A stretch of 64,000 nucleotides of DNA, taken from contig OX031070.1 of assembly GCA_943736015.1 (NCBI GenBank), positions 20,667,673 through 20,731,672 of the forward strand. Direction: 5' to 3'. The notes under the pieces are model-generated. The model saw nothing but the letters and a program-made list of their open reading frames with translations. It did no database searches and was not told the origin of the DNA. Source of the stretch: Tridacna crocea. Its lineage: Eukaryota > Mollusca > Bivalvia > Cardiida > Cardiidae. Positions 52,814 to 64,000 of the stretch are shown here, piece after piece (the stretch's first letter is position 1; the number at the start of each line of letters is the position of its first letter). A program made the translations under genes and the position numbers.

Positions 52814-53555
52814 TGATTTATATCTCGACCATGTAGTTTATGTTTTTACATGACGTATAAGGTCCAGAAACCCAGAAAGTGTTAAGCATCAGCAATGAGT
52901 CATTTATTCATTTCTAGCGGAGATGTTCCATCGTTTCAATATGTGCAGACTTTTCGTATTTGTACTTCATACCCAGATGTGTAATGGTGAAGCAAGGTTG
53001 ACCCCTGCTTCTGTGTATGTTTCGATTTTTTTTTTCTCCTTGTTTGTCGCACATCCATGTTTGTTTCATCTTACTCAATTACAGTTTACATACATATCAT
53101 ACCCAGAACACAAGAATCACTAACGCACTCTATTACTTTTTCAATTGTAACCTATTCCTATCGCTGAGACAGAGAGGAAGAATCTGCCTGGTCATATCTC
53201 AAAGGAACCACACCTTCTGTGGACTAACTTTTTTCTTCATAGATTTCAATCCTATTATTCTTTTTTATACTTCTCTACAGAAAAGGATATTTGCGCTAAA
53301 ATCTTTGCCTTCGACAATAACGCCTTTCTAACACAGGTCTACAACCATAAATCAAGGAAAATTTGACACATTTTGAAAATAAAGGCACCCTGGAGGGGCT
53401 GTGTCAACTTGGATCATGTTTCAGTAGACAGTCAGAATACTTCATGAGATTATCTTGACCAGATAGGAGCCTCCCAATGGAAGCATCATTTGTGGAGAGA
53501 AAACTTGTCTGTAACGGTGGTGAGATAGAGTTCTGACTTCAGCTTGTAGTAGATT
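52814..53555. other. Unique AT-rich sequence
   Basis: Two overlapping ORFs near 52923-53331 have no recognisable domain. Confidence 0.3.
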
Positions 53556-53559
53556 TTTG

Positions 53560-53709
53560 GTGTATAATGTGCATCAAGATTAGACTACAAAAAATTGCAT
53601 TTTGATCTTGGATCTTAACAACTGATAAGATGGTGTGGTATTTTTCCCAATAAATAATCTTGAAAAAGCAACGCTGGATTATTGCTATCGGCTGGAAAGT
53701 TTCATTTAA
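53560..53709 (-). mobile_element. Family C relic abutting family A
   Basis: AAGATTAGACTACAAAAAATTG / TTTGATCTTGGATCTTAAC is a decayed stem; TCGGCTGGAAAGTTTCATTTAA ends on the TTAA that starts the next MITE. Confidence 0.5.
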
Positions 53710-53934
53710 CTCATTACCACACAGCAAAATTTTGGGCTGATCCAAATTGAAAGCATTTACAGACAACAAAATAAAAGTGGCGGAATATTTGAAATTTGTT
53801 TTGTGAAGGGTAGAAAACATTGTGGGAAAAGGAGAAAATGCTGGTTACCAGCATTTTCTCCTTTTCCCTCAATGTTTACTAAAGGCTTCTTTCTCAGGGG
53901 CATCAAAAGTAGGGATTGTATGGTAATGGGTTAA
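53706..53934 (-). mobile_element. Family A MITE, intact
   Basis: TTAACTCATTACCACACAGC to TATGGTAATGGGTTAA, 229 bp, full hairpin with one changed base in the right arm (CCCTCAATG). Confidence 0.92.
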
Positions 53935-54017
53935 TTCATTTAGCAGGTTATGGGTTAACGAACGAAATATACCTTGATATTACAGTTCAAGCCTTCCTAT
54001 CTTTGACTGAAATAATG

Positions 54018-54233
54018 TTGACCCTTATCCTGCTAAGTAACTAAAATGAAATTTTCAATTTGATAGTAAAGACCCATTTTTCTTTTTTCATTTCAAAGGT
54101 ATAATGTAGGGAATAAAATCTCCGGATCGGACAGCGTAGATCCAAGATCAGACTGCACGTTCTGTGCAGTCTGATCTTGATCTACGCTGTCCGCAAAACG
54201 TCTGTGAGTCGCGATATGCAGCCAAAGGGTTAA
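54018..54233 (+). mobile_element. Family C MITE, intact, in family G
   Basis: TTGACCCTTATCCTGCTAAG to CAGCCAAAGGGTTAA, 216 bp. The stem CAAGATCAGACTGCACGTTC / TGTGCAGTCTGATCTTG is perfect. Flanks ACTGAAATAATG and AAAACGGC belong to family G. Confidence 0.92.
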
Positions 54234-54252
54234 AAACGGCGCAAGGGACCTT

Positions 54253-54287
54253 TCAATCAATCAGTCAATCAATCAATCAATCAAACA
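54253..54287. repeat. CAAT microsatellite
   Basis: (TCAA)n of about eight units, inside the family G tail. Confidence 0.85.
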
Positions 54288-54782
54288 ATTTTCAATTGGG
54301 AAACAGACAACACCACTGTCTCATTAGTTTATAACTTCGATGATTTTCACAGTCGGATTTAGTGTATCAAATGAAAATTAAGCAGCTGAAAAATGTGCTC
54401 CTCTAATGATCTGCTTTGGACAAATTCCATCATTCTAACTTTGTAAACAGAGTAGTGTTTCTCTCTATTTTTCTGTAGTGCTAATGTAAGAAAGGGGAGT
54501 TAACAAATATATGAAATCTAATGTATTTTAAAACCGCAATGATAAACAAACTTCTTGTAAATCGAGGTTTGGCAAAAAGGTGTGTACCTTGCGATGTGTA
54601 ACAATAATTTCTAACTTGCCATACAATCAATTAGAGATGCATGGGCTCTGTTTCTAAACCCTTCCTGGATTCATTATTGCGATTAGCAATATATTATACC
54701 TACAAGCAGAGAATAAAATCCTGAGCATTTTGATACGTTGATTTCCATACGCCATTTTGAATTCAATACTTAATTAAGGCTA
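54288..54782. other. Unique AT-rich sequence
   Basis: Nothing recognised. Confidence 0.3.
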
Positions 54783-54966
54783 GAGCACACTTTTAGGATT
54801 CTTGCAACATTGCCTTTCATCATCGAAGACTCGGCTAATCCGTAACAGATCGGCCGATACACGCTAGGTCCCCGTATCGATTACGGATTACCCGAATCAT
54901 CGCCGAATCCGTACGATTTTGGCGATGAGAGGCGATGTTAAACAGATCCTATTGGGTCCCCTATCC
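54783..54966. mobile_element. Family I foldback
   Basis: CAACATTGCCTTTCATCATCG on the left and GGCGATGAGAGGCGATGTT on the right are inverted arms. The centre has ATCGATTACGGATTACCCG. A second copy is at 43497. Confidence 0.72.
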
Positions 54967-56149
54967 TTAAATGCATTTTGTGGTTCCATAATACTGTAGC
55001 ATATGTTCTGATTGCTCAAGTACCTTCAAGAAATGGTTCATCTGTGATTCATAAAATCTCCATTGCGGTGTATATTCGTTCTGTGCCTGAACATTTTATC
55101 TTACCAAACGGAGCGATTGGTTCGCAATGTAGACGGTCGTTAGCTTCCGAGACAAAATATTACATCTGACTGAAATAATAAATGTTTATTTACAACGACA
55201 AATAGCGCTTGATTTATACATTTTGATATTTGATGTAGAGCCTAATTCGTGTCTATGTAAACATCAAACGGCAATCTTTGGTCAGTGACTCCTCGAATGC
55301 TATGTTTTGGGATTATCTGATACATGTAATTATTTGGAAATTTGGAGATTGAAGGGCATATCATTTTTTACTTCCCGATTTAATATTGAGAAAACAAAGA
55401 TAGCATTCCCACATTTTTGGGGGGTTTGTCGGAGTTTAACGCTGTTTGCAATGATATAAATGTGGAACAGATAGCGGAACAGAAATACAGAAAGAAAAGA
55501 AAACAAATGGAAAAAAGAACCAAACATAATTATCAGACTCGCTATTGAAAAAGGAAAGACAAAAAAAGTAAAAAAAAAGTCATGAAAAATATATCCATAG
55601 AACAGCTACTTACTAACTTCAAATTTTAAACACAAACTTAGAATTAAGAAAGTTAGACTGTTAGTAGGTTGATAAGGAGGGAAGGAAATTCATGCTCTTT
55701 TAAATGCAATCACTTTGTACATAGACTGCTTTTTACGACATGTCATCTATCTATAGCAAATTGGCTGTTATCTTTTCATTAGTTAAACGGCATCTATACG
55801 TTAAACGTGTTCAAAAATAATTAGGTCTGAAAGGTGGTCCTTCACATTTTGGGACGAAAATTTTGCAAAAATACAAAAAAAGACCATCCTTATACTTCCA
55901 AAGCCCTTTCATTTTCATTCATTAAACCCCGGTAGTCGAAAACCATCCGACAAAGCGAGAAATTAGAGATTTACTATGGTCCAGGTCGACATCGACGGGA
56001 AACACGGTCTATTCTTACATGAGCTACTCGCTCATTTATATACGGGAAATACACATAAGAAGCTTCAAACATAGCGTCTGAAGAAGACATTATGGAAAAA
56101 AAAAAAATACACGTTTGTTATATTATGGAATTTAAGCGTCATTAGTCAC
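54967..56149. other. Unique AT-rich sequence
   Basis: About 1.2 kb, nothing recognised. Confidence 0.3.
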
Positions 56150-57860
56150 AAGCCAATCACTTGACATTCCCACAATGCTTTTTATTCCCCGCCGTAGGCG
56201 GATGGATATATTTTTTAGCGTTGTCCGTCCGTCCTTCCTTCCGTACGTCCGTCCGTGTGTCCGTACCGGCAAATATCTCCAGTACCATTAGACGGAATTT
56301 CGTGAACCTTTATACACATATACAATGACCCATTTTCCCGAGACAGTTTTTTTGTTTTTTTGATTCGATGCAAAATGGCCGACTGAGGGCGATTTTAAGT
56401 TTCACTTAAGTTACACTTAAGTACACTTTTGATGTTTGGAGTCTTGTTTTCAAAACTATACAAAGTTTTTACATTGAACTTGTCACATCTGTCAACCTCC
56501 ATTAGGAAATGCAGGAAAAAAAATTCCTACATTGACTGTGCAACACCACAGTTATTTGCCCTTGTTTTTGTAATAAGGTGTCATGGAAAAAGGGGGTTTC
56601 ATGTTATATTTCATTCCATTTCTTGTAAGGCAACTCCTACCACATTTCTTGACGGAATTGAATAGAATTTTGACAGAATATTCCTTGTCGTGTGACCTAT
56701 TGCATATTGTCAACATTTTGCGATTTGTAGCTGCGTCATGAAAAAAGGGGGCTTCATGTTTTATTTCATTTTATTTCTTGTGAATGCAACTCGTCCCATA
56801 TTTTTTGACAGAATTGAAAAAAAAAATCACAGGGTGTTTCTCATCATCTGACCTATCGCATATTCTAAAGGTTTTGCGATTTGTAGCTGCGTCATGAAAA
56901 AAGGGGTCTTCATGTTTTTATTTCATTCTATTTCTTGTAAAGGCAACTCCCCCCACATTTCATAGCAGATTTGGATGGAATTTTCACATGATCATGTGAT
57001 CTACGGCATATTGTCAAGGTTTTGGGATTTTAGGCTGCATCATGGAATAAGGGGGCTTCATGTTATAATTTCATTTTTCACCAGAATCTCTTCAATTAGT
57101 GGACATATCTCAATAGATTTGGATGAGATTTTCACAGATCATGCAACCTAGCACATGTTGTCGGGTTTTGCAATTTATCACTGTATCATGGAAAAAGGGG
57201 ACTTCATGTCAAATTTAATTTTTCATCAGTGTATCTCCAACTTTTGCACATATTTTCATAGAACTTCATATTTTTATTGCTTGATCAAAGCCAGTGACCA
57301 ATGAGTCAATGGTGCATTCGTCTCTCCATGCATCAGTCTGTTTGTAAACCTTTTAGATCACAAGTAATACCATATATCCATTCAGCTACCCAGGCAGGTG
57401 CTACAAATTTCATCACTTTAGTCTCTAGCTACCTGCTTGAAATGGCAGCAGTGTGGTGGCTTATATTGTGAGAAGGATATCGTGTAAAGTCTTTGACAAA
57501 AATTGATGAAACGTCATGCATGTTTTCCATTGGGTAGTCCGTTGATACATTTTTTCCTACATATATGAAATCCTGAAATGAAAAAAGAAAAATAAAGGAA
57601 ATATACATAAAACCCCCTCTTTCCATGACATGTCATTATATATGACATGTCATGGAAAAAGAGGTTTTATGTATATTACCTTTATTTGTTTTCATTTTAT
57701 GAAATGCCAAGTTCTGCAAAAAGGATACTTAATGTATAATCCTGTTATGGACCTCTTTTACATTTTTTATGTAATGAAATCCTCTGCCATGGAACAAGGG
57801 AGCTTAATGTATAATTTCATCATGGACCAAGAACAAAAAGGCCACATGTACATGCAAAAC
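56150..57860 (+). mobile_element. Element Q, long copy with tandem core
   Basis: The head CCCCGCCGTAGGCGG hairpin is preceded by ATTCCCACAATGC and followed by a GTCC microsatellite (56221-56262). Core units with CATGAAAAAAGGGGGCTTC start near 56580, 56738, 56895, 57044 and 57187 (steps 143-158). Farther units are shorter and include a palindrome at 57588-57678. A pearl-type hairpin plus CTCTTGTT end was not located; GGCGGAGGATATC near 57910 may mark the 3' end. Confidence 0.72.
57588..57678. repeat. Long near-perfect palindrome
   Basis: ATATACATAAAACCCCCTC on the left and GAGGTTTTATGTATAT on the right, with CCATGACATGTCATTATATA in the centre. It is made of two core-unit pieces in inverted order. 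Confidence 0.85.
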
Positions 57861-60800
57861 ACAATCACAATACCTCTTAAATACATTTATATCAAAAAAG
57901 GTCTTTTTCGGCGGAGGATATCATTCTAACGAAATTGCTTGGGTTTTTTTTTTTTTTTTTTCTAATTTTTGGCGCGAAATTTAAAAATACCTTAAGAGGC
58001 TACGTAGCCTTTTATGGGAATACCATCGGAAAAAAATTATGCAATTTCATGATTCTTATGATTGATGGTTTGTATTGTTTTTCATATAAATTTCAATGAT
58101 ACATAGATTTTCTTAATTTGATGAGATGTGAAAAATCTAAATAACCACCTTTAATGATAATTACTTTCAGTATCCGTAAATTTAAAAAGAAAAATGTTGA
58201 TTTTTTTTTTTCAAATAAAACTTGTATCATACAGTACTCGGTTATAAAACACAAAGACGGCAGATTTTATTTACCCATAGAGTCATAAGATAACTCAGAG
58301 ACTGGGAATATAAATAAACGAGGACTTCACAAATAAACACATCCGGCACAAATTTATACCTTATATGGGCACACAAGTGACAAAAACAAAAACCTACACT
58401 TAAGATTTATAGTGCATACAGCATTGTCATAAACGTGTTCATAGATGTCCCTTGAGTAATATAAACCTAGTCGGTGCTAGACCTTGGTTTTAAGAGAAGT
58501 TTTTTTTTTTTCTCATGTACTTTTACAAATTAAGATTTAGAAAAAAATAGTCTAGGGATCTTTTAAAAACATAATTCTTTCCAGACTTTTGACGAATTTT
58601 TGACAAAATGTTTCATTGCCCTGTAATTTTGACGTTGCGGAATAGAGTTTTGTTGGTTGACGATTCGATGTCTATATTGTTATTTCTGTCCTGTAAAACA
58701 TTTCGAGAGACTTTTAAAAGAAAAACTCTGAAATCCCTGTTTTTGTTAAACGTTATTGCATTTACTTGCTAATCTATAATTTAGGTATAATAGATACAAA
58801 ATAAAAGTTTATAATTCTAAGGCTTTATGGCATGTTTCATGGGCTACTGGTATTTATGTAAAACAATGACAAATATAACGCTTGTCATAGAATGCAGAGT
58901 TACACTACTATTAGCATGTAAACCGACAGCAAAAACTATAAACAACTTGATGAAACGAGTACACAGTAAAGGATTGATAGGCAACAGGGGGTATGAGCAT
59001 AAATAAACAGGTTAGTCAAAGATGAGTTAAAAGACAGAAATTGATACCTTTTCAGAAGCACAAGTTTTTTATTCTTCTAAAACCTGTTAGATTTATAAAC
59101 ACAACAACGACAAATACCAAACAGTTGCTCGAATGTTTCATTGCAACACATAGACTTATCCGAATTTTTGCAAAATGGCAATAAAGAAAGCCCTACGAAC
59201 TACATCTTGACACGTTTCACATGGAGTATTTTATGTAATATTGTGATGGGACCATAACTATTGAAAATAAAGCAAGAGTTGATTAAGTGGTCATACATCT
59301 TAGCTGTCCATTTTTTTTACACTCAAATAGATATCTTGACAAAAATCATTGAATCGCACTACCTATGTTTTCTTTTTTTCTCATGATTAAAATGTTGCTG
59401 TCGTTGACGTGACAGAAGAGTCAAAGGAGCCGCTTTTTATATAGCTGAGTGTTAGCGTGTTCATTGATTATTTATGTCAAATTGCAAGAGAACTAGTAGA
59501 TAGCATAATTAAAAAGTGTTTAATTAACAAACGCGTCAAAATAAGCGCATTTCGAATAAAATCAACTCTCGTTCAAACAACAAAATATGAAAAAAAACCA
59601 AAATCCTTTATTTATAAGCAACTGTCAGACTTCTTATCGAGGGTTAAATAGACTTTCTCGTGTAAAATTTGATGCCAGTCGGTAAAGAAGTAGAGTTTAA
59701 GACCACTTCTGATGCATCCAAACTGCTTTACTTGCCAAACCCGGTATGTGAAACATCTATCATAGACCTCAAGACCATAAGCATGAAATACTTTACAATC
59801 ACAGGCAAATCAAATCGATACAGAACTGGTTCCAGATATAAATTATCATATAGTGAGGAAGTCTTACTCAAAGAAGCCATTAAAACCATTAGCTGTGTCT
59901 TTCTACATTCAAATATATCCACTTTGTTGATTCTATAGTGAAAACACATTGTCCAGTAAAAATGCAAAATAATTAGAGACATGATGATAAAGTATTTAGA
60001 TGCCACAAAACTTTAACTTTTTTTTTTATTTCCTGGTTTCTTTGGTATAATGTGTGCAAAAATGTAAAACTTACATTACCCGGCATCCAGGGTAAATCAG
60101 TAAACAGTCTTTCCAAAAGCAGAGTGAAAAGAGAGAAAGTCGGGTAAAGCTATCTCTAGAAACACAATTGTAGGACACTCCAACAAATCTTCGAGCGCCG
60201 ACATTTTTAAAGTTGGCTACTGTAAGACGCAAAAAAAAAAAGATGACTCCATGTAGTTGACAGAATACAGGAAACATGAACATCAAAATGATATGTAGAA
60301 GTTCATAAATTTCAATGGCTCTGCGATTTGATAATTTTTTTATTCATGAATTGCAAATTTTCCAAAAATAAGTTAATCTTGGCTTGCTCTTTTGCTATGG
60401 ACAAAGTAAGAAGTCATGATACAAACCATTAAGTGAAAAGATATTTCAAAACGTGGCAAGACTAATAAATATATAAAAGCGCTAAAATCCTATATCATAT
60501 GTTATCTAGCGATATGGAATGGCGACAAACTAGTTTTATGTTCGTATAAGAGAGTAACCTAATATCAGACATATTGTGGAAAAATAAAGGTACAGTACAA
60601 AGTGATAAACCTTCCGCACAAACAAGTCTAAATCATACAAAAACACAGACAGACCCACAATGTCAAAACCGATGTAACATAAATCTGGCATCCTTCCATA
60701 AGTTATTGAGAGAAAAGATTTTACGTACCCATCTGGTACTATTTAACATTTCATCGTAGAGATGAAGAAAAAGATCTGTATACGTTTGCCATATACAGGT

Positions 60801-61340
60801 ACATTTGGCAAATCATATATCGATTAGTTTAAACATATTTTATCGCCATACATATGTACATGTCAACAAAAGCAATACATAAATACAATTTTTAGTACAT
60901 GGAATGACACATGTACATTGGCAAAGGGGCCTGTATCGATTCTATGGCAATACAAAACTAATTATCGATAAAGCGACGTAACAAGCATTTTTTTAGCTTC
61001 TCATTATTATGCTGATAGATTTCCACTAAAGCATCGCCCAACAAAGTAGTGCTGAACGTTAAATTATTGTCAGCGTCTCATATTGCCCTGTAAATAGTTT
61101 CAACTCTTGGTTTAAACATATTTTATTCATCAGTATATAACAACTAGCAACAAACGTTAGTCAAATTACACATATACTCAAGAAATGGATCAGAACGGAA
61201 GCTACAAGTTATAAAGTTCATCTCCAATTTCCAGACAACGGTTATGGTACATGTATTTCATAGTCAATACGATAAAAATAATTTCAGAGTAGAAAGAAGT
61301 AGAAAGAAAACAATATTAAAAAGAACAAAAATAAACATCA
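57861..61340. other. Unique AT-rich sequence
   Basis: About 3.5 kb without a recognised repeat. ORFs of up to 92 codons near 59457-60006 overlap on both strands and show no domain signature. A T run lies at 57945-57960. Confidence 0.4.
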
Positions 61341-61539
61341 GGGCCCGTATTCACCAACCATTCTTAAGAATATTCTTAGTCTTGTTCTTCAAGATTTTGT
61401 GATTGTGAAAGTAACAGAACTTCTGATTGGCTAAACCAATTGGTTTAGCCAGTCAGAAGTTCTGTTACTTTCACATTGACAAAATTTTGAAGAACAAGCC
61501 TAAGAATGTTCTTATGAATGGTTGGTGAATACGGACCCT
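61341..61539. mobile_element. Family D foldback, best copy
   Basis: 199 bp, from AGGGCCCGTATTCACCAACC to GGTTGGTGAATACGGACCC. The two halves pair along almost their whole length; the middle is CTGATTGGCTAAACCAATTG and its complement. Only about ten mismatches were noted by eye. Confidence 0.93.
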
Positions 61540-62180
61540 GAAGTAGAATGAAACAGAATGGTCTGGAGCGTTAATGGTGGAGATTTGTCAATCTATATAG
61601 ATTAAGAACTCTAAAAACTTCCTACTTGACTAACACCTCTTTATTGACATTATAAATTGTGACATAAATTATAATAAATGCCAAAAGTACAAGATTATCT
61701 GATACTGGTCATAAAAGATAATACATGTACACAACTCTTTGCAAAAAAGGAGGAACTTTTGTTTTTTCTTTGGAAGAATATTTTCATTCACGCATTATTC
61801 TGTATAGACTTTGCTTGGACACTTTAAACAGTTCTTGCCATTTGGGTAATTTGTTTTGACGTTTATAAGATTATAAGGTACATTTTATTATTCGCTTTTA
61901 GATCTTACATCAGGATCTTTGTACAAATATCTAGTCTGCTTGGATTTGGTTACTCCGGCTTTTCATTTACCTTTTTGTTAAAGTTTACGGTTAACACTTT
62001 TTTATATTGAGAGAATATGGAACTGCGATCTTTTTTACGACTTAAATCATGGTTGCTTAAGCGTAGACAAATGCCAAACTGCCATCAAGAAACCATTCCC
62101 TGGAAATTTCCTGTGATAATAGCAGCTTGCTTATCTAAGTATAAAGTATCTTTTTCACATGCAAGTCTTTTTTAGAATGG
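61540..62180. other. Unique AT-rich sequence
   Basis: Nothing recognised. Confidence 0.3.
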
Positions 62181-62182
62181 CA

Positions 62183-62342
62183 CTCTCTGACCTTTTGCGG
62201 ATTATGTAGATCAAGATCAGGCTGCACAGAACATGTAGATTGATCGTGGTTCTAAACTGTCCGATAAGGTGATGTGCAGCCTGATCTTGATCTACACAAT
62301 CCGCAAAAGGTCAGAGAGTCGCGCTTAGCAGCTTAAAGGCTA
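62183..62342. mobile_element. Family C derivative with long inverted repeat
   Basis: CTCTGACCTTTTGCGGATT and TGTAGATCAAGATCAGGCTG are mirrored by CAGCCTGATCTTGATCTACA and AATCCGCAAAAGGTCAGAG at 62277-62318, a stem of about 44 bp around about 50 bp. The element ends with GAGTCGCGCTTAGCAGC and a decayed TTAA. Confidence 0.82.
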
Positions 62343-62504
62343 AACATGTTCTTGTACGACAATATTATCATCGTAAATGGGAACGATAAATGAGTACATA
62401 CGAGAACGTCACAAATAAACGTAGTTGACACCGGCTCATACTGTTAGTGACACAAAGGACAAAAACCGAAGCCTTCGATCAAATTTATGAATATTCAGAC
62501 TGCT

Positions 62505-62822
62505 TAACTTTCTCGTCGAGGTGCAAATAGAGGTCCGTCGGGCATTTCACGTCAATTAGATACTAAACTTCATTATCTTGTAGCGTTACTGGCGGCATTA
62601 GCATGTGTTTATTCGCGAGTAAAAGACTGCATTATGGCTGTAGGAATTGAGGACGTGCTAGCTATCTCTACAAAGGTTCAGGTCACGATTCGCATGTTAA
62701 ATGATACAACTTACATTCCATTGAAATGTATTGTTATGGAAGAGGATGTTAAGGGGTCTGTTATTTTCAAAACGTTATTGTATGTCAAAAAAGATATCGT
62801 ATACGTCACTGTGTTGAGCTGA
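62505..62822 (+). other. Open stretch of about 105 codons, coding status unknown
   Basis: One frame is open from just after a TAA at about 62502 to the TGA at 62820. The first ATG at 62634 would give 62 residues, with segments such as YLVALLAALACVYSR upstream of it and TIRMLNDTTYIPLKC after it. An AG with a modest pyrimidine run lies near 62505-62523, so a 3' exon is conceivable. ATTAAA follows the stop at about 62827. No protein family is recognised, and an opening this long is not rare in 64 kb. Confidence 0.2.
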
Positions 62823-63537
62823 CATTGATTAAAGAACAAGATTGAAATAGGCTTATTTAGTATTCCTCATAAACAACCTATAAAACTGTTATAGTGAAGG
62901 CCTATGATATGATATACATTTTTTTCCAAACTTGAATACGATTAAAAAGTTCTCTTGGAAAATATGGTTAAATACATCTTCGTAATGCCTTGTATTAAGC
63001 AGAATATGTCAGATAAGAAAAAAAAATATGTTTCGTAAATAAGAATGGTTATTTTACAAGCAAAAAGTTTACCTACAATTAAATGTATGTACTTCATATT
63101 ATGTTCCTCCAGTTGTATAATCAACTAACACGTTCTCGCATATTATGTCTAGTCTGACAACATGACTTCATCTTTCCTGGAATGAGGAGTAAATTGTTTT
63201 GATAACATATGAAAGTAATGATATATAAATATACTCTATAGACAGAATGCCGAGGTACAACTAAAGTCCATGGGCAAAGCTATACCTTTCCATATTTATT
63301 GTTAGTTCAGTTAACACCACAGTGTCTCGGCTTCTCCCCATGTGCGACTCAGACTTGCCAGACACCAGGTTTCATATTTTGTGAACATACATAATCGAAT
63401 CAATATGATCCATCTTCTGGTAAATGGGTGTTTAAAACATCTCAGTGATAAACTTTGCCATGCAAGTTAGCACATAATTATGGATCGTTAAAATCCACTT
63501 TGTCAAAGATCAGCAGAATCAACAGTTAGACTAAAAT
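62823..63537. other. Unique AT-rich sequence
   Basis: Nothing recognised. Confidence 0.3.
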
Positions 63538-63650
63538 GGTCCCTGAATATGCAGGAAAATTTACAAAAAGCAAACGGTTTAGATTCATGTCAATCTGCGC
63601 GGACTGTGCAGGCTGACTTTACTGTTTGCAGATGCATTAAATTCTCATTT
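63538..63650. mobile_element. Family E copy
   Basis: GGTCCCTGAATATGCAGG, AAAAGCAAACGGTTTAG, the core TCAATCTGCGCGGACTGTGC / AGGCTGAC, and TGTTTGCAGATGCATTAA. Confidence 0.7.
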
Positions 63651-63753
63651 CACCGAAAATGACTTATATTTGTTTCATAAATCCATTCTTGGCTGATCCA
63701 AATTTTTGCTTTAAACTTCAGATGTTTTTGTTTGTTTGATTTTGTTTTATATT

Positions 63754-63789
63754 TGTGTGGGTGTGTGGGTGTGTGTTTGTGTGTGTGTG
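63754..63789. repeat. GT microsatellite
   Basis: Imperfect (GT)n with GGG interruptions; it accounts for the Cys/Val-rich ORF at this place. Confidence 0.85.
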
Positions 63790-64000
63790 ACCGTTGTTGT
63801 AGTGGTGGTAGCTTTTTTTGGGGGGTGGTGCTATGGTATCAATATTTTCACACCAATGTTTCGCAAAATTACCAGAAAAAGTTAAGGAGTTGCCTTATAG
63901 AAATGTATATTTTTGATTGAACAAGTTTCTAGTGTGTGATGGAGAACATAAGTTCCTATACATAATTAAACGCCTTAAAAAAACAAGTTTGTAAAAAATG

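Noticed and set aside
59457-60006. Cluster of ORFs on both strands in unique sequence
   Set aside because: No domain or codon signal is evident, and opposite-strand overlap suggests chance openings.
63732-63920. Cys/Val-rich ORF with a possible signal-like start
   Set aside because: The sequence comes from a GT microsatellite and a G run.

Overview
The window looks like intergenic or intronic DNA from a bivalve mollusc, most likely a heterodont clam or mussel; the species cannot be named from sequence alone. It is AT-rich, has no recognisable protein-coding gene, and is packed with short non-autonomous repeats. The bivalve assignment rests on several elements built like the 'pearl'/Helentron-type repeats known from bivalves: a head, a GTCC-type tetranucleotide microsatellite, tandem core units of about 150 bp, and a 3' hairpin followed by CTCTTGTT. 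Almost every short ORF is a by-product of these repeats. The one clear protein relic is a frameshifted mariner transposase C-terminal fragment near 49.0-49.4 kb.

Layout. 0-8.4 kb: hairpin MITEs (family A, about 228 bp, TTAA-bounded, central palindrome of about 66 bp; family C, with a GATCAGACTGCAC-type palindrome) and two tRNA-like heads. 8.4-13.1 kb: mostly unique AT-rich DNA. 13.15-15.04 kb: an old, strongly diverged minisatellite of about 35 bp period, interrupted by a family A MITE. 16.3-17.5 kb: a pearl-like element. 18.5-25.8 kb: more MITEs and foldbacks, plus a second pearl-like family at 22.4-23.0 kb. 26.6-31.4 kb: foldbacks, a tRNA-like head and GC-rich nested palindromes (families E and F). 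31.4-41.3 kb: the densest repeat cluster, with three pearl-like elements, nested MITEs and abutting TTAA elements. 42.1-48.7 kb: more A, C and F elements and a GGTCA-rich tandem array. 49.0-49.4 kb: mariner relic. 51.0-57.9 kb: a large pearl-like element with another element nested in it, and a second copy of that nested element followed by its tandem units. 57.9-64 kb: mostly unique AT-rich sequence with a near-perfect 199-bp foldback, a long inverted repeat and a weak 105-codon open stretch.

The parts fit together as a record of transposition rather than a gene programme. Families A, B and C have unrelated interiors, but all start and end TTAA plus CCCTT-like termini, which suggests that one piggyBac-like transposase mobilised them; none is encoded here. 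Two insertions can be read against paralogous copies of the host repeat without the insertion (2.1 and 54.0 kb). Hairpin arms carry matched substitutions on both sides in several subfamilies. Four pearl-like families have different sequences but share one architecture: a 5' terminal inverted repeat whose partner lies just inside the 3' hairpin. All boundaries and family names here are read by eye.
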